DNA from: Ruminococcaceae bacterium UBA5295
GTDB taxonomy: Bacteria > Bacillota > Clostridia > Oscillospirales > Acutalibacteraceae
Direction of reading: 5' to 3'
Length of the DNA stretch: 53,890 bases
Assembly (NCBI GenBank): GCA_002411365.1
Contig: DHSD01000023.1
Location: forward strand, 1 to 53,890
A program made the translations under genes and the position numbers. Shown here one piece after another: positions 1 to 8,333 of this stretch. A model generated the notes under the pieces. That model ran no database searches and had not been told where the DNA came from. It saw only the letters and a program-made list of their open reading frames with translations. Every line of letters begins with the position of its first letter. Within the stretch, counting starts at the first letter, position 1.

Positions 1-921
1 GTCAATATTAAAAAGATCAAGATTGTTATGATCAGTGATGCGAACGCAGCAATGAATGCTGTGAAAACCAATCAGCTTGATTTCATACGCCTGCAAACAT
101 CTGATCAGATTGCACAGATGAAGGCCGAAGGCCAGCCAGTTGCTAAATATGTGGATGATGGCAATTGGTATATTCAATATAATTTGAAAAGAAAGCCATT
201 TACGAATGCTAAAGTCCGTGAGGCTTTTGGTATGGCAATCGATACGACTAATTTCTGCAAGAATGTTAAGAAAGACGGCTCACTCCCAGCAACTGGAATT
301 GTGCCAAACGGGATTTTTGGTGCGAATGGCGATTATTCAAAGGCGCGCGGTAACGTTGCTTTAAAATATGATCCTGCAAAAGCAAAACAATTGCTTACGG
401 AAGGCCTTCAGGAACTTGGCATGACTGCCTCACAGTTAAAACCAGTCTTAATTACAAGCAATGATACTGCACCGCAGAAGGAATCCGCATATTTCCAGGA
501 ACAGTGGAAGCAAAACCTTGGTGTCAACGTCGAGCTTAAACCACTTGCATTTAAAGCACGTATTGCGGCGATGAATTCAAAAGATTTTGATTTTGTATAT
601 GCAGGATGGTCTCCAGACTATAACGACCCAATGACTTTCCTCGATATGTTTACGACAAGCAATGGCAGTAACTATGGCAGCTATTCAAATAAAACTTATG
701 ACAATCTCATTGCAACTGCGGCAGCAGAAAGTAATGCTAAAAACCGCCAGGAAGATTTAATTAAAGCTGAAAAGACAGCTATTCAGGATGCAGTTGTTTC
801 ACCGCTTTACTTCAGTGTGATTAACTACACGACTTCTTCCAAGTTTACAGGCGGCACTTACACTGCTTTCCAGTACTGGCCTGGTGAATATACTGATGGA
901 GCAAAAATTATAAAGAAATAA
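1..921 (+). CDS. oppA: Peptide ABC transporter substrate-binding protein, 3' part
   Basis: This is the C-terminal part (306 residues visible) of a family 5 extracellular solute-binding protein, which captures oligopeptides outside the membrane and hands them to the OppBCDF importer. The frame is open from base 1, so the start, lipoprotein signal and N-terminal lobe lie outside the window. Features typical of the family are the block VREAFGMAID near visible residue 72 and YAGWSPDYNDPMTFLDMF near residue 200. It precedes oppB, C, D and F in the same direction. The family and context support peptides as substrate, but dipeptides or other solutes cannot be excluded from sequence. Confidence 0.9.
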   Translation, partial: VNIKKIKIVMISDANAAMNAVKTNQLDFIRLQTSDQIAQMKAEGQPVAKYVDDGNWYIQYNLKRKPFTNAKVREAFGMAIDTTNFCKNVKKDGSLPATGIVPNGIFGANGDYSKARGNVALKYDPAKAKQLLTEGLQELGMTASQLKPVLITSNDTAPQKESAYFQEQWKQNLGVNVELKPLAFKARIAAMNSKDFDFVYAGWSPDYNDPMTFLDMFTTSNGSNYGSYSNKTYDNLIATAAAESNAKNRQEDLIKAEKTAIQDAVVSPLYFSVINYTTSSKFTGGTYTAFQYWPGEYTDGAKIIKK

Positions 922-944
922 ATACTTTTAACTGGTATAATTTA

Positions 945-984
945 GCAAATAAAGCCATATCTCAATATGGCTTTATTTGCTTTT
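945..984 (+). terminator. Perfect 16-bp hairpin between oppA and oppB
   Basis: Bases 945-960 pair perfectly with 965-980 around a 4-base loop, followed by TTTT. It lies in the 154-bp gap after oppA and can act as a partial terminator or as a 3' stabiliser of oppA mRNA, which would give more binding protein than permease. Confidence 0.75.
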
Positions 985-1105
985 GTGAGCCGCAAGAAGT
1001 ACTATAATAAATTTTGCGGCTTTCAAAAGCAAAATCATTGCTCAACACTACCGTTGCTACTTAATTGCTTGTACCGTGGTCCATTTAATAAGGGAGTTGA
1101 TTGAT

Positions 1106-2059
1106 TTGCCAAAACAAGCTCAGTACATCTTAAAGAGAGTGCTGTATTCAATTATCACTATCTTTGTATTGATTTTTGTCACATTTATTCTAATGCATCT
1201 GATGCCTGGAGATCCTTTTTCTGGTCAAAAAGCTTTAAAGCCAGAAGTTAAAGCGGCGTTATATGCTAAATATGGATTAGACCAGCCAATCTTGGTTCAA
1301 CTGCTGCGCTACATAGGAAATATTTTTCATGGTGACTTAGGAGTATCTCTCCTTGATAAGCGGTCGGTAGTAAGCATAATAAAAACTGCTTTCCCAGTTT
1401 CAGCAGAATTAGGAATCAGATCCTTGATTTTTGCTTTTATCATGGGGTTATTGCTTGGAATTGTTGCTGCCGTTAAACGCGGTACTGCATGGGATACTGT
1501 AGCCATGCTTCTTGCACTGATTGGTGTTTCTGTGCCTTCTTTTATCATAGGGGCCCTTCTTCAATATTTTCTTGGGTTTAAGCTTTTTCAAGCAACTGGG
1601 AATCAGGTCTTTACAGTTATGGGATGGGGACCGGAAAACAGTAAGATCCTGCCATCATTTGCACTTGCCTTTGGAAGTATGGCAAGTATAAGCCGCTTAA
1701 TGCGGACAAGTATGCTTGATGTGTTAAACCAGGACTATATTAAAACAGCAAAAGCAAAGGGACTGAGCCGCAGCGCAATTGTGATGAAGCATGCGGTCCG
1801 TAATGCGATTACGCCTGTTGTTACTATAATGGGCCCTTTAGTAGCCAGTGTTTTGACTGGAACTTTTGTTGTGGAAAACATTTTTTCAATTCCAGGGCTC
1901 GGAAAATATTTTGTTCAAAGCGTTCAAATGAATGATTACACGACAATTGCAGGGACAACTTTATTCTTTGGCTCATTTTTGGTATTTGCCAATTTAATAG
2001 TAGACATTATTTACGGTCTGCTTGATCCGCGTGTAAAATTGAGTGGCGATAGGGAGTGA
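1106..2059 (+). CDS. oppB: Oligopeptide ABC transporter permease OppB
   Basis: Inner-membrane permease of the binding-protein-dependent family. It forms the translocation channel with OppC. The N-terminus has a hydrophobic segment followed by MHLMPGDPF, a hallmark of OppB/DppB proteins. The cytoplasmic EAA-type loop that docks to the ATPases is near residues 210-240 (TAKAKGLSRSAIVMKHAVRN). The frame opens at a GTG at 1076, but a good ribosome binding site (AGGGAG, 1091-1096) sits 9 bases before a TTG at 1106. That start gives 317 residues and is preferred; the upstream one adds ten residues. Its stop is next to the oppC ribosome binding site, which implies co-transcription and coupled translation. 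Confidence 0.9.
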   Translation: MPKQAQYILKRVLYSIITIFVLIFVTFILMHLMPGDPFSGQKALKPEVKAALYAKYGLDQPILVQLLRYIGNIFHGDLGVSLLDKRSVVSIIKTAFPVSAELGIRSLIFAFIMGLLLGIVAAVKRGTAWDTVAMLLALIGVSVPSFIIGALLQYFLGFKLFQATGNQVFTVMGWGPENSKILPSFALAFGSMASISRLMRTSMLDVLNQDYIKTAKAKGLSRSAIVMKHAVRNAITPVVTIMGPLVASVLTGTFVVENIFSIPGLGKYFVQSVQMNDYTTIAGTTLFFGSFLVFANLIVDIIYGLLDPRVKLSGDRE

Positions 2060-2064
2060 ATAAA

Positions 2065-3051
2065 ATGGCAAATCAACAGGCTGTAACATATGATCTATCG
2101 GATTCGGCACAGAATGAAAAAATAGATTCTTCTGAGTTTGAATGGGTGGGGTCGGATACAAAAGCTATGGAGACAATTTCCCGCCCATCCATCAGTTTCT
2201 GGAAAGATGCACTGTCACGCCTAAAAAAAAGTAAAGTTGCAATGGTGTGCATAATTTTTCTGGTAGCGTTAATTTTAGGTGCAGTGTTTATTCCTATCTT
2301 TTGCCCGTTTAATTACGCTCAGCAGAATGTTGCTTATTCCAACCAGCCGCCTATGTGGGTCGATAATATTACTCACAACGCACATATTTTTGGCACAGAT
2401 ACTCTTGGACGTGATATTTGGGTGCGTGTTTGGATGGGCGCCAGAGTATCTCTGACCGTAGCATTTGCCGTTACATTGATTGATTGCCTGGTTGGGTGCA
2501 TTTATGGTGGCATTTCCGGATATTTCGGTGGTGGAATCGACAATGTAATGATGCGTATTCTTGAAATTGTCGGAGGCATCCCATATCTTATTATTGTCAT
2601 GCTGCTTCTGGTAGTGCTGCCGCGCGGGCTGATGACTATTATTATTGCTTATTCAATAACTGGATGGACAGGGATGGCGCGCCTTGTCCGCGGGCAGGTA
2701 CTTGGCATTAGGAAACAGGAATTTATGATAGCAGCGGAATCTATGGGAGCAAAACCTTCATGGGTTATTGCGCGGCATATAATCCCGAATTTGGTGAGTA
2801 TAATAGTCGTTAATGTTACTCTTGATATCCCAAATGTTATCTTTACAGAAGCATTCCTGTCAATGCTTGGCCTTGGTATTTCACCGCCGCAGTCTTCCTG
2901 GGGAATTTTAGCTTATGATGGCATCAGCGTATTTCAGGTCTATCCAACGCAGCTCCTTTTCCCAGCACTGTTTATAAGCCTGACGATGCTGGCATTTAAC
3001 CTGCTTGGCGACCAAATGCGTGATGCATTTGACCCGAAATTGAGGAGGTGA
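2065..3051 (+). CDS. oppC: Oligopeptide ABC transporter permease OppC
   Basis: Second membrane permease of the peptide importer, 328 residues. It has a long hydrophilic N-terminus (about 70 residues) with one transmembrane segment (VAMVCIIFLVALILGAVFI), the family block FGTDTLGRDIWVRVWMGAR, then five further hydrophobic segments. The EAA loop is near residue 218 (AAESMGAKPSWVIARHIIPN). An ATG at 2065 is placed 8 bases after AGGGAG (2051-2056). An overlapping GTG at 2056 is in frame but would put the ribosome binding site inside the gene. It sits between oppB and oppD with almost no gap. Confidence 0.92.
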   Translation: MANQQAVTYDLSDSAQNEKIDSSEFEWVGSDTKAMETISRPSISFWKDALSRLKKSKVAMVCIIFLVALILGAVFIPIFCPFNYAQQNVAYSNQPPMWVDNITHNAHIFGTDTLGRDIWVRVWMGARVSLTVAFAVTLIDCLVGCIYGGISGYFGGGIDNVMMRILEIVGGIPYLIIVMLLLVVLPRGLMTIIIAYSITGWTGMARLVRGQVLGIRKQEFMIAAESMGAKPSWVIARHIIPNLVSIIVVNVTLDIPNVIFTEAFLSMLGLGISPPQSSWGILAYDGISVFQVYPTQLLFPALFISLTMLAFNLLGDQMRDAFDPKLRR

Positions 3052-3058
3052 TTTGTGT

Positions 3059-4057
3059 ATGGGACGCATCTTGGATATCGATGACCTTTATGTGTCATTT
3101 GATACATATGCAGGTGAAGTCCATGCTGTCAGAGGAGTTTCATTATATGTCGACGCTGGTGAAGTGTTAGCCATCGTTGGTGAAAGCGGAAGCGGAAAAA
3201 GCGTTACTGCCCAAACGATAATGAAGCTCAATCCAATGCCGCCGGCCCGTATTGTCAAAGGAAAAATTACTCTTTGCGGCAATGATATCGTCACAGCCAG
3301 CGAGAAAAAAATGCAGCAGATACGCGGCCAGCTTGTAAGCATGATTTTTCAGGATCCCATGACGAGCCTGAACCCGACGAAAAAAATTGGGAAACAGCTT
3401 ACAGAAACATTGAAAAAGAAAAAACATCTGAATAACCAGGAGTGCTATGATGAAGCACTCAGGCTGCTCAATATGGTTCAAATTCCGAATGCCGATGAGC
3501 GGGTTAATCAGTACCCATATGAATTTTCAGGAGGTATGCGCCAGCGTGCTATGATTGCCATGGCGCTCGCGTGTAAACCAAAGCTGCTGATTGCCGACGA
3601 GCCGACAACGGCACTTGATGTGACTATTCAGGCTCAAATCATGCAACTTATGCAGCAAATACGTGATAAAACAGGCACTTCAATTATTCTGATTACGCAT
3701 GACCTTGGAGTAGTGGCAAATCTTGCTGACCGGGTTGCAGTTATGTATGCGGGTAAAATAGTTGAAGAAGGTTCATGCAAGGACATTTTTTACCGCCAAG
3801 CGCATCCATATACTCGCGCATTGCTTCGCAGCCTTCCAACAGTTGAAACATCACGGAACAAAGAGCTTATTTCCATTCCAGGCACTCCACCAGATTTGTT
3901 TGCACCTCCAGCCGGGTGTGCGTTTGCAAGCCGCTGTGAGCAGTGCATGAAAATCTGCAAGCACAGGCAACCTCCGAAATTTACCGTCGGGGAAAGGCAT
4001 ACGGCTTCATGCTGGCGTCTTCACCCTGATTTTCCCGGTGACAAGGAGGAAAAATAA
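3059..4057 (+). CDS. oppD: Oligopeptide ABC transporter ATPase OppD
   Basis: ATP-binding subunit powering peptide uptake; peripheral on the cytoplasmic side. In order it shows Walker A (GESGSGKS), the Q-loop (FQDPMTSLNP), the ABC signature (FSGGMRQRAMIAMAL), Walker B (LLIADEPTTALD) and the switch His (ITHD). The C-terminus carries the oligopeptide-transporter extension with clustered cysteines (CAFASRCEQCMKIC), which in related proteins can bind an iron-sulfur cluster. The ATG at 3059 is 8 bases after GAGGAGGTG and starts 332 residues. A TTG six bases upstream is less well placed. It pairs with OppF as a heterodimer. Confidence 0.93.
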   Translation: MGRILDIDDLYVSFDTYAGEVHAVRGVSLYVDAGEVLAIVGESGSGKSVTAQTIMKLNPMPPARIVKGKITLCGNDIVTASEKKMQQIRGQLVSMIFQDPMTSLNPTKKIGKQLTETLKKKKHLNNQECYDEALRLLNMVQIPNADERVNQYPYEFSGGMRQRAMIAMALACKPKLLIADEPTTALDVTIQAQIMQLMQQIRDKTGTSIILITHDLGVVANLADRVAVMYAGKIVEEGSCKDIFYRQAHPYTRALLRSLPTVETSRNKELISIPGTPPDLFAPPAGCAFASRCEQCMKICKHRQPPKFTVGERHTASCWRLHPDFPGDKEEK

Positions 4058-4062
4058 AACAA

Positions 4063-5025
4063 ATGGAAAAGTTAATCACTCTTGACCATATTTCAAAATA
4101 TTTCGATGTTGGCCATAAGCAGACTTTGGTTGCAGTCAACGATATATCGTTTGACATTTATGATGGGGAAACTCTCGGTATTGTTGGTGAATCCGGCTGT
4201 GGAAAATCAACTCTCGGGCGTGTCGTAATGGGAATTTACCAGCCTACAAAGGGAAAAATTTATTACCGCGGCAAAGAAGTTAATGTGAAAAGTACAAAAG
4301 CCAGGTATGAATACTCAAAAAAGGCCCAGATAATTTTTCAAGATCCGTATGCGTCTTTGGATCCACGTATGACAGTTGGCTCTATAATTTCAGAGGGTAT
4401 GGAAATTCACCATATGTATGACAAGAAAAAACGCCAGCAGCGTGTTTATGAGCTTTTGGAAACAGTCGGCTTAAACCGTGAGCACGCAAACCGTTTTCCA
4501 CATGAATTTTCAGGCGGACAAAGGCAGCGTATCGGAATCGCGCGTGCGCTCGCAATTGATCCGGAATTTATTGTATGTGACGAACCAGTTTCCGCACTGG
4601 ATGTTTCCATTCAGAGCCAGATTATTAACCTCCTGAAAGATTTGCAGAATAAAATGCACCTTACCTATATGTTTATCGCCCACGATTTAAATGTTGTAAA
4701 ATACATTTCTAATAGGATTGCCGTTATGTATCTCGGCAATCTTATGGAGCTTGCAGAGAGCGATGAGCTTTACGCACATACGCTTCACCCTTACAGCCAA
4801 GCTCTGATTGCTGCAGTACCTGTTCCGGATCCTAAAAAAGAAGCGCATAAAGAAACAAAATTATTGCCTGGAGATGTTCCAAGCCCTATTAACCCTAAAC
4901 CAGGCTGTCCGTTTGCAAACCGCTGCCCTTACGTAAAAGATATTTGCCGTGAAAAATCTCCAACTTTGACAGAAGTACGTCCGCATCATTATGTTTCATG
5001 CCATATGGTTAAGAAAGAAATTTAA
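4063..5025 (+). CDS. oppF: Oligopeptide ABC transporter ATPase OppF
   Basis: Second ATP-binding subunit, 320 residues. It contains Walker A (GESGCGKS), Q-loop (FQDPYASLDPR), signature (FSGGQRQRIGIARAL), Walker B (FIVCDEPVSALD) and switch His (AHD). The C-terminal extension has CPFANRCPYVKDIC, matching OppD in cysteine spacing. It is the last gene of the opp operon. AAGGAGGA (4043-4050) lies upstream of the ATG. The arrangement of one OppD and one OppF is standard for peptide importers. Confidence 0.93.
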   Translation: MEKLITLDHISKYFDVGHKQTLVAVNDISFDIYDGETLGIVGESGCGKSTLGRVVMGIYQPTKGKIYYRGKEVNVKSTKARYEYSKKAQIIFQDPYASLDPRMTVGSIISEGMEIHHMYDKKKRQQRVYELLETVGLNREHANRFPHEFSGGQRQRIGIARALAIDPEFIVCDEPVSALDVSIQSQIINLLKDLQNKMHLTYMFIAHDLNVVKYISNRIAVMYLGNLMELAESDELYAHTLHPYSQALIAAVPVPDPKKEAHKETKLLPGDVPSPINPKPGCPFANRCPYVKDICREKSPTLTEVRPHHYVSCHMVKKEI

Positions 5026-5274
5026 TATTTTGCTGTTTTTGCATACAACAGCAAGTTTAATGTTTGATGTATTAAATGCTTATTATGAATTATAAGCTTT
5101 AACTTTTATGATAGTAATTTACAGTGCTTATTGTTATTCTTCGTCAACAAGTGCAACAGACTGTGTTAAGTTGTGCACTGTGGCGTGTTTTCAGGAAGAA
5201 TAGCGATATATTGCACTGTATTTTTTTACATATGGCCTTCTGGAAGAGGAGCTCAGAAAAAAACGGCTATATGA

Positions 5275-5364
5275 GTGAGGCTGACGGCAAAAAGGAAGAA
5301 AAACACAGCGGCTATCGTTATTCTGGCTTATTTTATAGTTGTATTTTTAATTACAAGGTTTTGA
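5275..5364 (+). CDS. Possible 29-residue single-pass membrane peptide
   Basis: A GTG-initiated frame encodes a very basic head (RLTAKRKKN) followed by about 19 hydrophobic residues (AAIVILAYFIVVFLI) and a short RF tail. This is the charge layout of a small N-in membrane peptide. The GTG overlaps the TGA of another short frame (GTGA), which would permit translational coupling, but that upstream frame has no usual start codon. No good ribosome binding site sits at normal distance; GAGGAG is about 27 bases upstream. No family is recognised. It is listed because the amino-acid pattern is orderly, but it may be chance. Confidence 0.3.
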   Translation: MRLTAKRKKNTAAIVILAYFIVVFLITRF

Positions 5365-5377
5365 ATTTGAAATGCAT

Positions 5378-5403
5378 AGCTGGCAGGCAAATCGCTGCCA
5401 GCT
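5378..5403 (+). terminator. Hairpin, possible weak terminator
   Basis: AGCTGGCAG (5378-5386) pairs perfectly with CTGCCAGCT (5395-5403), followed by a T-rich stretch that is interrupted. It lies 14 bases after the possible membrane peptide, consistent with the end of a short transcript. Confidence 0.45.
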
Positions 5404-5477
5404 TTATATTCTTGCTTTATTTACGTATGTGCCAATAAGCGGGCCCATACTGTAATTCTGAAAGCAGTAAGCGGTGA

Positions 5478-5506
5478 TTGAAAAGTTGCTGCAAACATGT
5501 TATAGT
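5478..5506 (+). promoter_or_regulatory. Sigma-A-type promoter for the ThrE-type exporter
   Basis: TTGAAA (5478-5483), a 17-base spacer and TATAGT (5501-5506) lie 64 bases upstream of the ATG at 5571. Confidence 0.6.
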
Positions 5507-5570
5507 TTTAAAGCAAAAATTTCCGGCAAACCGCTTGTAATAATGTTTGGGCTTTTATTGTGGAGGGTGC

Positions 5571-6335
5571 ATGGATTACGACAGACTTGTAAATACAGCA
5601 GCAGATATTGGGTACCTGCTCATCTCAAACGGTGCTGAAATATCGCGCGCGGAGGAATCCATGCGGCGTATTTTCAGCGCTTATGGGACTGAAGCCGGTG
5701 AAGTATTTGCCATACCGACTTTTATAAATGTTTCGGTCAGCACGCCTGACGGCCGCCCTGTCACGGCCATACGCCGCATACCGGCGAGGCAGGTTAACAT
5801 GAACCGCGTAGACAAGGCAAATGACCTTTGCCGGCGCATGTGCCAGGCAAAGCCTGAGCTTAGTGCTGTAAACCGCGAAATACGCCGCATAAATAAGATG
5901 CCATCGGTTCCGGTTTCAGTGCAGACGGTCGCTTTCGCATTTGTTGCGGCTGCTTTCACACTCTTTTACGGCGGCAACCCTGCAGACGCCGCCATTTCAT
6001 TTTTATGCGGCGCGCTTATCAAGCCAATTTGGCAGCTGTTGGAGCATTTTCATGTCAACCAGTTCTTTATATATGTGGCGGCAAGCTATGTACCTACGGC
6101 AGTAGCGCTTGTTTTTTCAAACTCCTTTATTTCGCTTAACTATGACAAAATTATCATCGGAGCGCTGATGAACCTTGTGCCAGGCATTGCGATTACTGAC
6201 TTTATGCGCGACATTATAGCCGGAGACATGATTGCCGGGGTGCTGCGTTTTACCGAAAGCCTTATGATAGCGGCAGCTATCGCAATTGGCGCAGGTGTTG
6301 CACTTATTACGACGCGCATGTTCATGGGGGTATGA
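5571..6335 (+). CDS. Threonine/serine exporter family protein, ThrE N-terminal (DUF1212) half
   Basis: Membrane protein of the ThrE/YjjP family, 254 residues. The N-terminal soluble part contains the family pattern ISNGAEISRAEESMRRI near residue 18 and EVFAIPTFINVSV near residue 44. The C-terminal half has about five hydrophobic helices. In Corynebacterium ThrE both halves are one protein; here, as in many Firmicutes and in E. coli YjjP/YjjB, the second half is encoded by the next gene, whose ATG overlaps this stop. The ATG at 5571 follows GGAGG. The likely role is export of small amino acids or dicarboxylates; the substrate is inferred from family only. Confidence 0.85.
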   Translation: MDYDRLVNTAADIGYLLISNGAEISRAEESMRRIFSAYGTEAGEVFAIPTFINVSVSTPDGRPVTAIRRIPARQVNMNRVDKANDLCRRMCQAKPELSAVNREIRRINKMPSVPVSVQTVAFAFVAAAFTLFYGGNPADAAISFLCGALIKPIWQLLEHFHVNQFFIYVAASYVPTAVALVFSNSFISLNYDKIIIGALMNLVPGIAITDFMRDIIAGDMIAGVLRFTESLMIAAAIAIGAGVALITTRMFMGV

Positions 6336-6778
6336 AAATGGTGTTTTTACAGTGCATCTGGGCTTTTTTGGCATGCATAGCTTTTGGCCTCGTATACAGC
6401 ATGCGCGGCAAAACACTGCTCATTGCCTCTTTGGGCGGTGCGCTTGGCTGGTTTGTTTACCTCATCTTTAATTTTTTAAACCGAGATATTCTGCAGTTTT
6501 TCATTGCTACCGTGGCAACAGCCATTTACTCTGAAATCATGGCGCGCCTACTTAAAAAACCAGCGACAGAATTTCAGATAGTAGCGCTGCTTCCTATGGT
6601 GCCCGGCGGCGGAATATTTTACACAATGGAATACTGCGTAATAGGCAACGATGAGATGTTCATGAAAACTGGCCTGCATACGCTCGGCATTGCAGGCGCG
6701 CTTGCAATGGGCATCCTGCTCGTGTCGTCACTGTTCCGTATAGGGACTCCGCCTTATTCTGAGCCCAAGCATGAGTAG
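6332..6778 (+). CDS. Threonine/serine exporter family protein, DUF3815 (YjjB-like) half
   Basis: Small membrane protein of 148 residues with about four to five hydrophobic helices. It contains PMVPGGGIFYTM, the glycine-rich signature of the ThrE C-terminal domain. It overlaps the upstream ThrE half by four bases, so the two are almost certainly translated together and form one transporter. The family link is clear; the transported compound is not known from sequence. Confidence 0.85.
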   Translation: MKMVFLQCIWAFLACIAFGLVYSMRGKTLLIASLGGALGWFVYLIFNFLNRDILQFFIATVATAIYSEIMARLLKKPATEFQIVALLPMVPGGGIFYTMEYCVIGNDEMFMKTGLHTLGIAGALAMGILLVSSLFRIGTPPYSEPKHE

Positions 6779-6799
6779 CCGGCACTGCCCTTTCTGTGC

Positions 6800-6828
6800 T
6801 TGTCTTTTCATCTGCCGAGTATTATAAT
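6800..6828 (+). promoter_or_regulatory. Sigma-A-type promoter upstream of the M50 protease gene
   Basis: TTGTCT (6800-6805), a 17-base spacer and a perfect TATAAT (6823-6828). It starts a run of closely packed genes through the pseudouridine synthase at 11961. Confidence 0.6.
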
Positions 6829-6899
6829 TATTTAAATAGCTGTTTTTGCTTTTAAAAAGCAGAAAATGCCGGCTTATGCCTTGAATGAGGAGTTAACTT

Positions 6900-7592
6900 A
6901 TGCTTTTTTCAATAATTCGGGATATTGCGAACGGCGTTCCCGTAAAACCAGTCAATGTTATAGCTGATATACTTGCAATGCTTTTCATAATTTTCTGCAT
7001 ACTGCCCATACACGAATGGGCGCATGCATGGACCGCCAACAAGCTGGGTGACAATACCGCAAAGCTGCAGGGCCGCATGAGCATTAACCCGCTTGTGAGT
7101 TTCGACCCGATCGGCTCTTTGTTCCTGCTCCTGTTTGGCTTCGGCTGGGCAAAACCGGTTCCGATTGAACCGAGAAACTTCCGCAATACAAAACGCGATA
7201 CGGCTCTCACTTCGCTTGCGGGGCCGCTTTCCAATTTTATAGTTGCCTGGATAGGCGCGCTTGTCGTTTATGGCGTCAAAGTGGCAACAGGTGGCGCCGT
7301 GCCTGATTTCCTGTATTACTTCCTCTTAGCATATATAGAAGTGAATGTTTCACTTGCAATTTTCAACCTGATTCCTTTACCTCCGCTTGACGGCTCAAAA
7401 ATACTCGGTGCTTTTCTTTCCGACCGTGCGCTTTATAATTATTACCGGTATCAGAACATTATTGTGATCATCGCCTTTTTTGTGCTCATTTCGAATGTAC
7501 TCAGCAAACCGCTGACATGGCTTACGCTTGCAGGTTGCAACGGAGTTTTATGGCTCGGGAGGCTTCCGTACGTTCTTTTGGGACTCTTGTAA
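6900..7592 (+). CDS. Site-2 protease family M50 membrane metalloprotease
   Basis: A 230-residue intramembrane zinc protease related to SpoIVFB and the short Rhodopseudomonas-type M50 group. The zinc-binding HExxH is HEWAH at about residues 38-42, within a hydrophobic segment. The second conserved motif, NLIPLPPLDGSKIL near residue 158, supplies the third metal ligand (Asp). Several other membrane helices are evident. It has no PDZ or CBS domain. The gene comes directly before scpA, a neighbourhood common in Clostridia. The substrate is unknown; the fold and catalytic site look intact. Confidence 0.88.
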   Translation: MLFSIIRDIANGVPVKPVNVIADILAMLFIIFCILPIHEWAHAWTANKLGDNTAKLQGRMSINPLVSFDPIGSLFLLLFGFGWAKPVPIEPRNFRNTKRDTALTSLAGPLSNFIVAWIGALVVYGVKVATGGAVPDFLYYFLLAYIEVNVSLAIFNLIPLPPLDGSKILGAFLSDRALYNYYRYQNIIVIIAFFVLISNVLSKPLTWLTLAGCNGVLWLGRLPYVLLGLL

Positions 7593-7607
7593 ATAAAAAA
7601 GCTGAAA

Positions 7608-8333
7608 ATGGAAAAACTGTATTATAAACTGGAAAAGTTTGAAGGCCCGCTCGACCTGCTTTTGTTCTTAATACGCAAAAATAAGCTTGATATCTGCGAT
7701 ATCAGCATTTCGGAGCTTGTCGACCAGTATCTTGAACAAATCAATGTCATGCAGGAAAACAATATGGAAATCACAAGCGAATTCCTTGACATGGCAGCAC
7801 GTCTCGTTTATATGAAGACGGTTTCCCTTTTGCCAAAACCGGAAGAATCCGAAAAGCTGAAGCGCGAGCTTACAGGCGAACTTCTGGAGTATCAGGAATG
7901 CCACCGCATGGCAGGGATAATAGGCAGCCGCTTAAGCTTTGACTCTTTTTCCCGCGCCGCACAGAAAATTGAGTTTGGCACAGCGTACCGTGGGCACAAT
8001 ACACCGCAGGAAATCCACGATGCCTACATCAGCGCTGTCGGCAGGGGAAAGCGCCTCCTTCCGCCTAAGCCGGAAGCTTTTTCAGACATTGTTTCTCATA
8101 AAATTGTTAGCGTCGCCTCGCGTATTGTCCATATCCTCAGGTGCCTGCTTAAGCATGGCAAAGAACGCTATGAAGAACTTTACAGCGACTGCCGCCACCG
8201 TTCGGATATTGTGGCGACATTTCTTGCAATTCTTGAGCTTATAAAAAGCAGGCGGATACGGCTTGAAGGCGAGCACGACAGCACGGTCAGGCTTTTGGGG
8301 CGCAAGCATGTGAAAAGGGGTGCCGGTCAGTGA
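7608..8333 (+). CDS. scpA: Segregation and condensation protein A (kleisin)
   Basis: ScpA is the kleisin that bridges the SMC dimer and recruits ScpB, compacting and segregating the chromosome. The N-terminal SMC-neck-binding part is recognisable by KLEKFEGPLDLLLFLIRKNK (residues 5-24), and the C-terminal winged helix by FLAILELIKSRRIRLE. Length (241 residues) is normal. There is no clear ribosome binding site before the ATG. Its end overlaps scpB by four bases, so the two partners are made together. Confidence 0.93.
   Translation: MEKLYYKLEKFEGPLDLLLFLIRKNKLDICDISISELVDQYLEQINVMQENNMEITSEFLDMAARLVYMKTVSLLPKPEESEKLKRELTGELLEYQECHRMAGIIGSRLSFDSFSRAAQKIEFGTAYRGHNTPQEIHDAYISAVGRGKRLLPPKPEAFSDIVSHKIVSVASRIVHILRCLLKHGKERYEELYSDCRHRSDIVATFLAILELIKSRRIRLEGEHDSTVRLLGRKHVKRGAGQ

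Larger units (their letters stand above)
5026..5570 (+). other. Long intergenic region between oppF and the ThrE-type exporter
   Basis: This 545-bp stretch has no conventional gene. It holds a weak hairpin after oppF (5030-5037 pairing with 5047-5054), a possible tiny membrane peptide (5275-5364), a 9-bp-stem hairpin (5378-5403) and a promoter (5478-5506). A 104-codon open frame at 5124-5438 has no ribosome binding site and no protein-like pattern. Confidence 0.6.

Noticed and set aside
5124..5438. 104-codon open frame after oppF
   Set aside because: No ribosome binding site, no ordered protein pattern; a different frame inside it gives the more plausible small membrane peptide.
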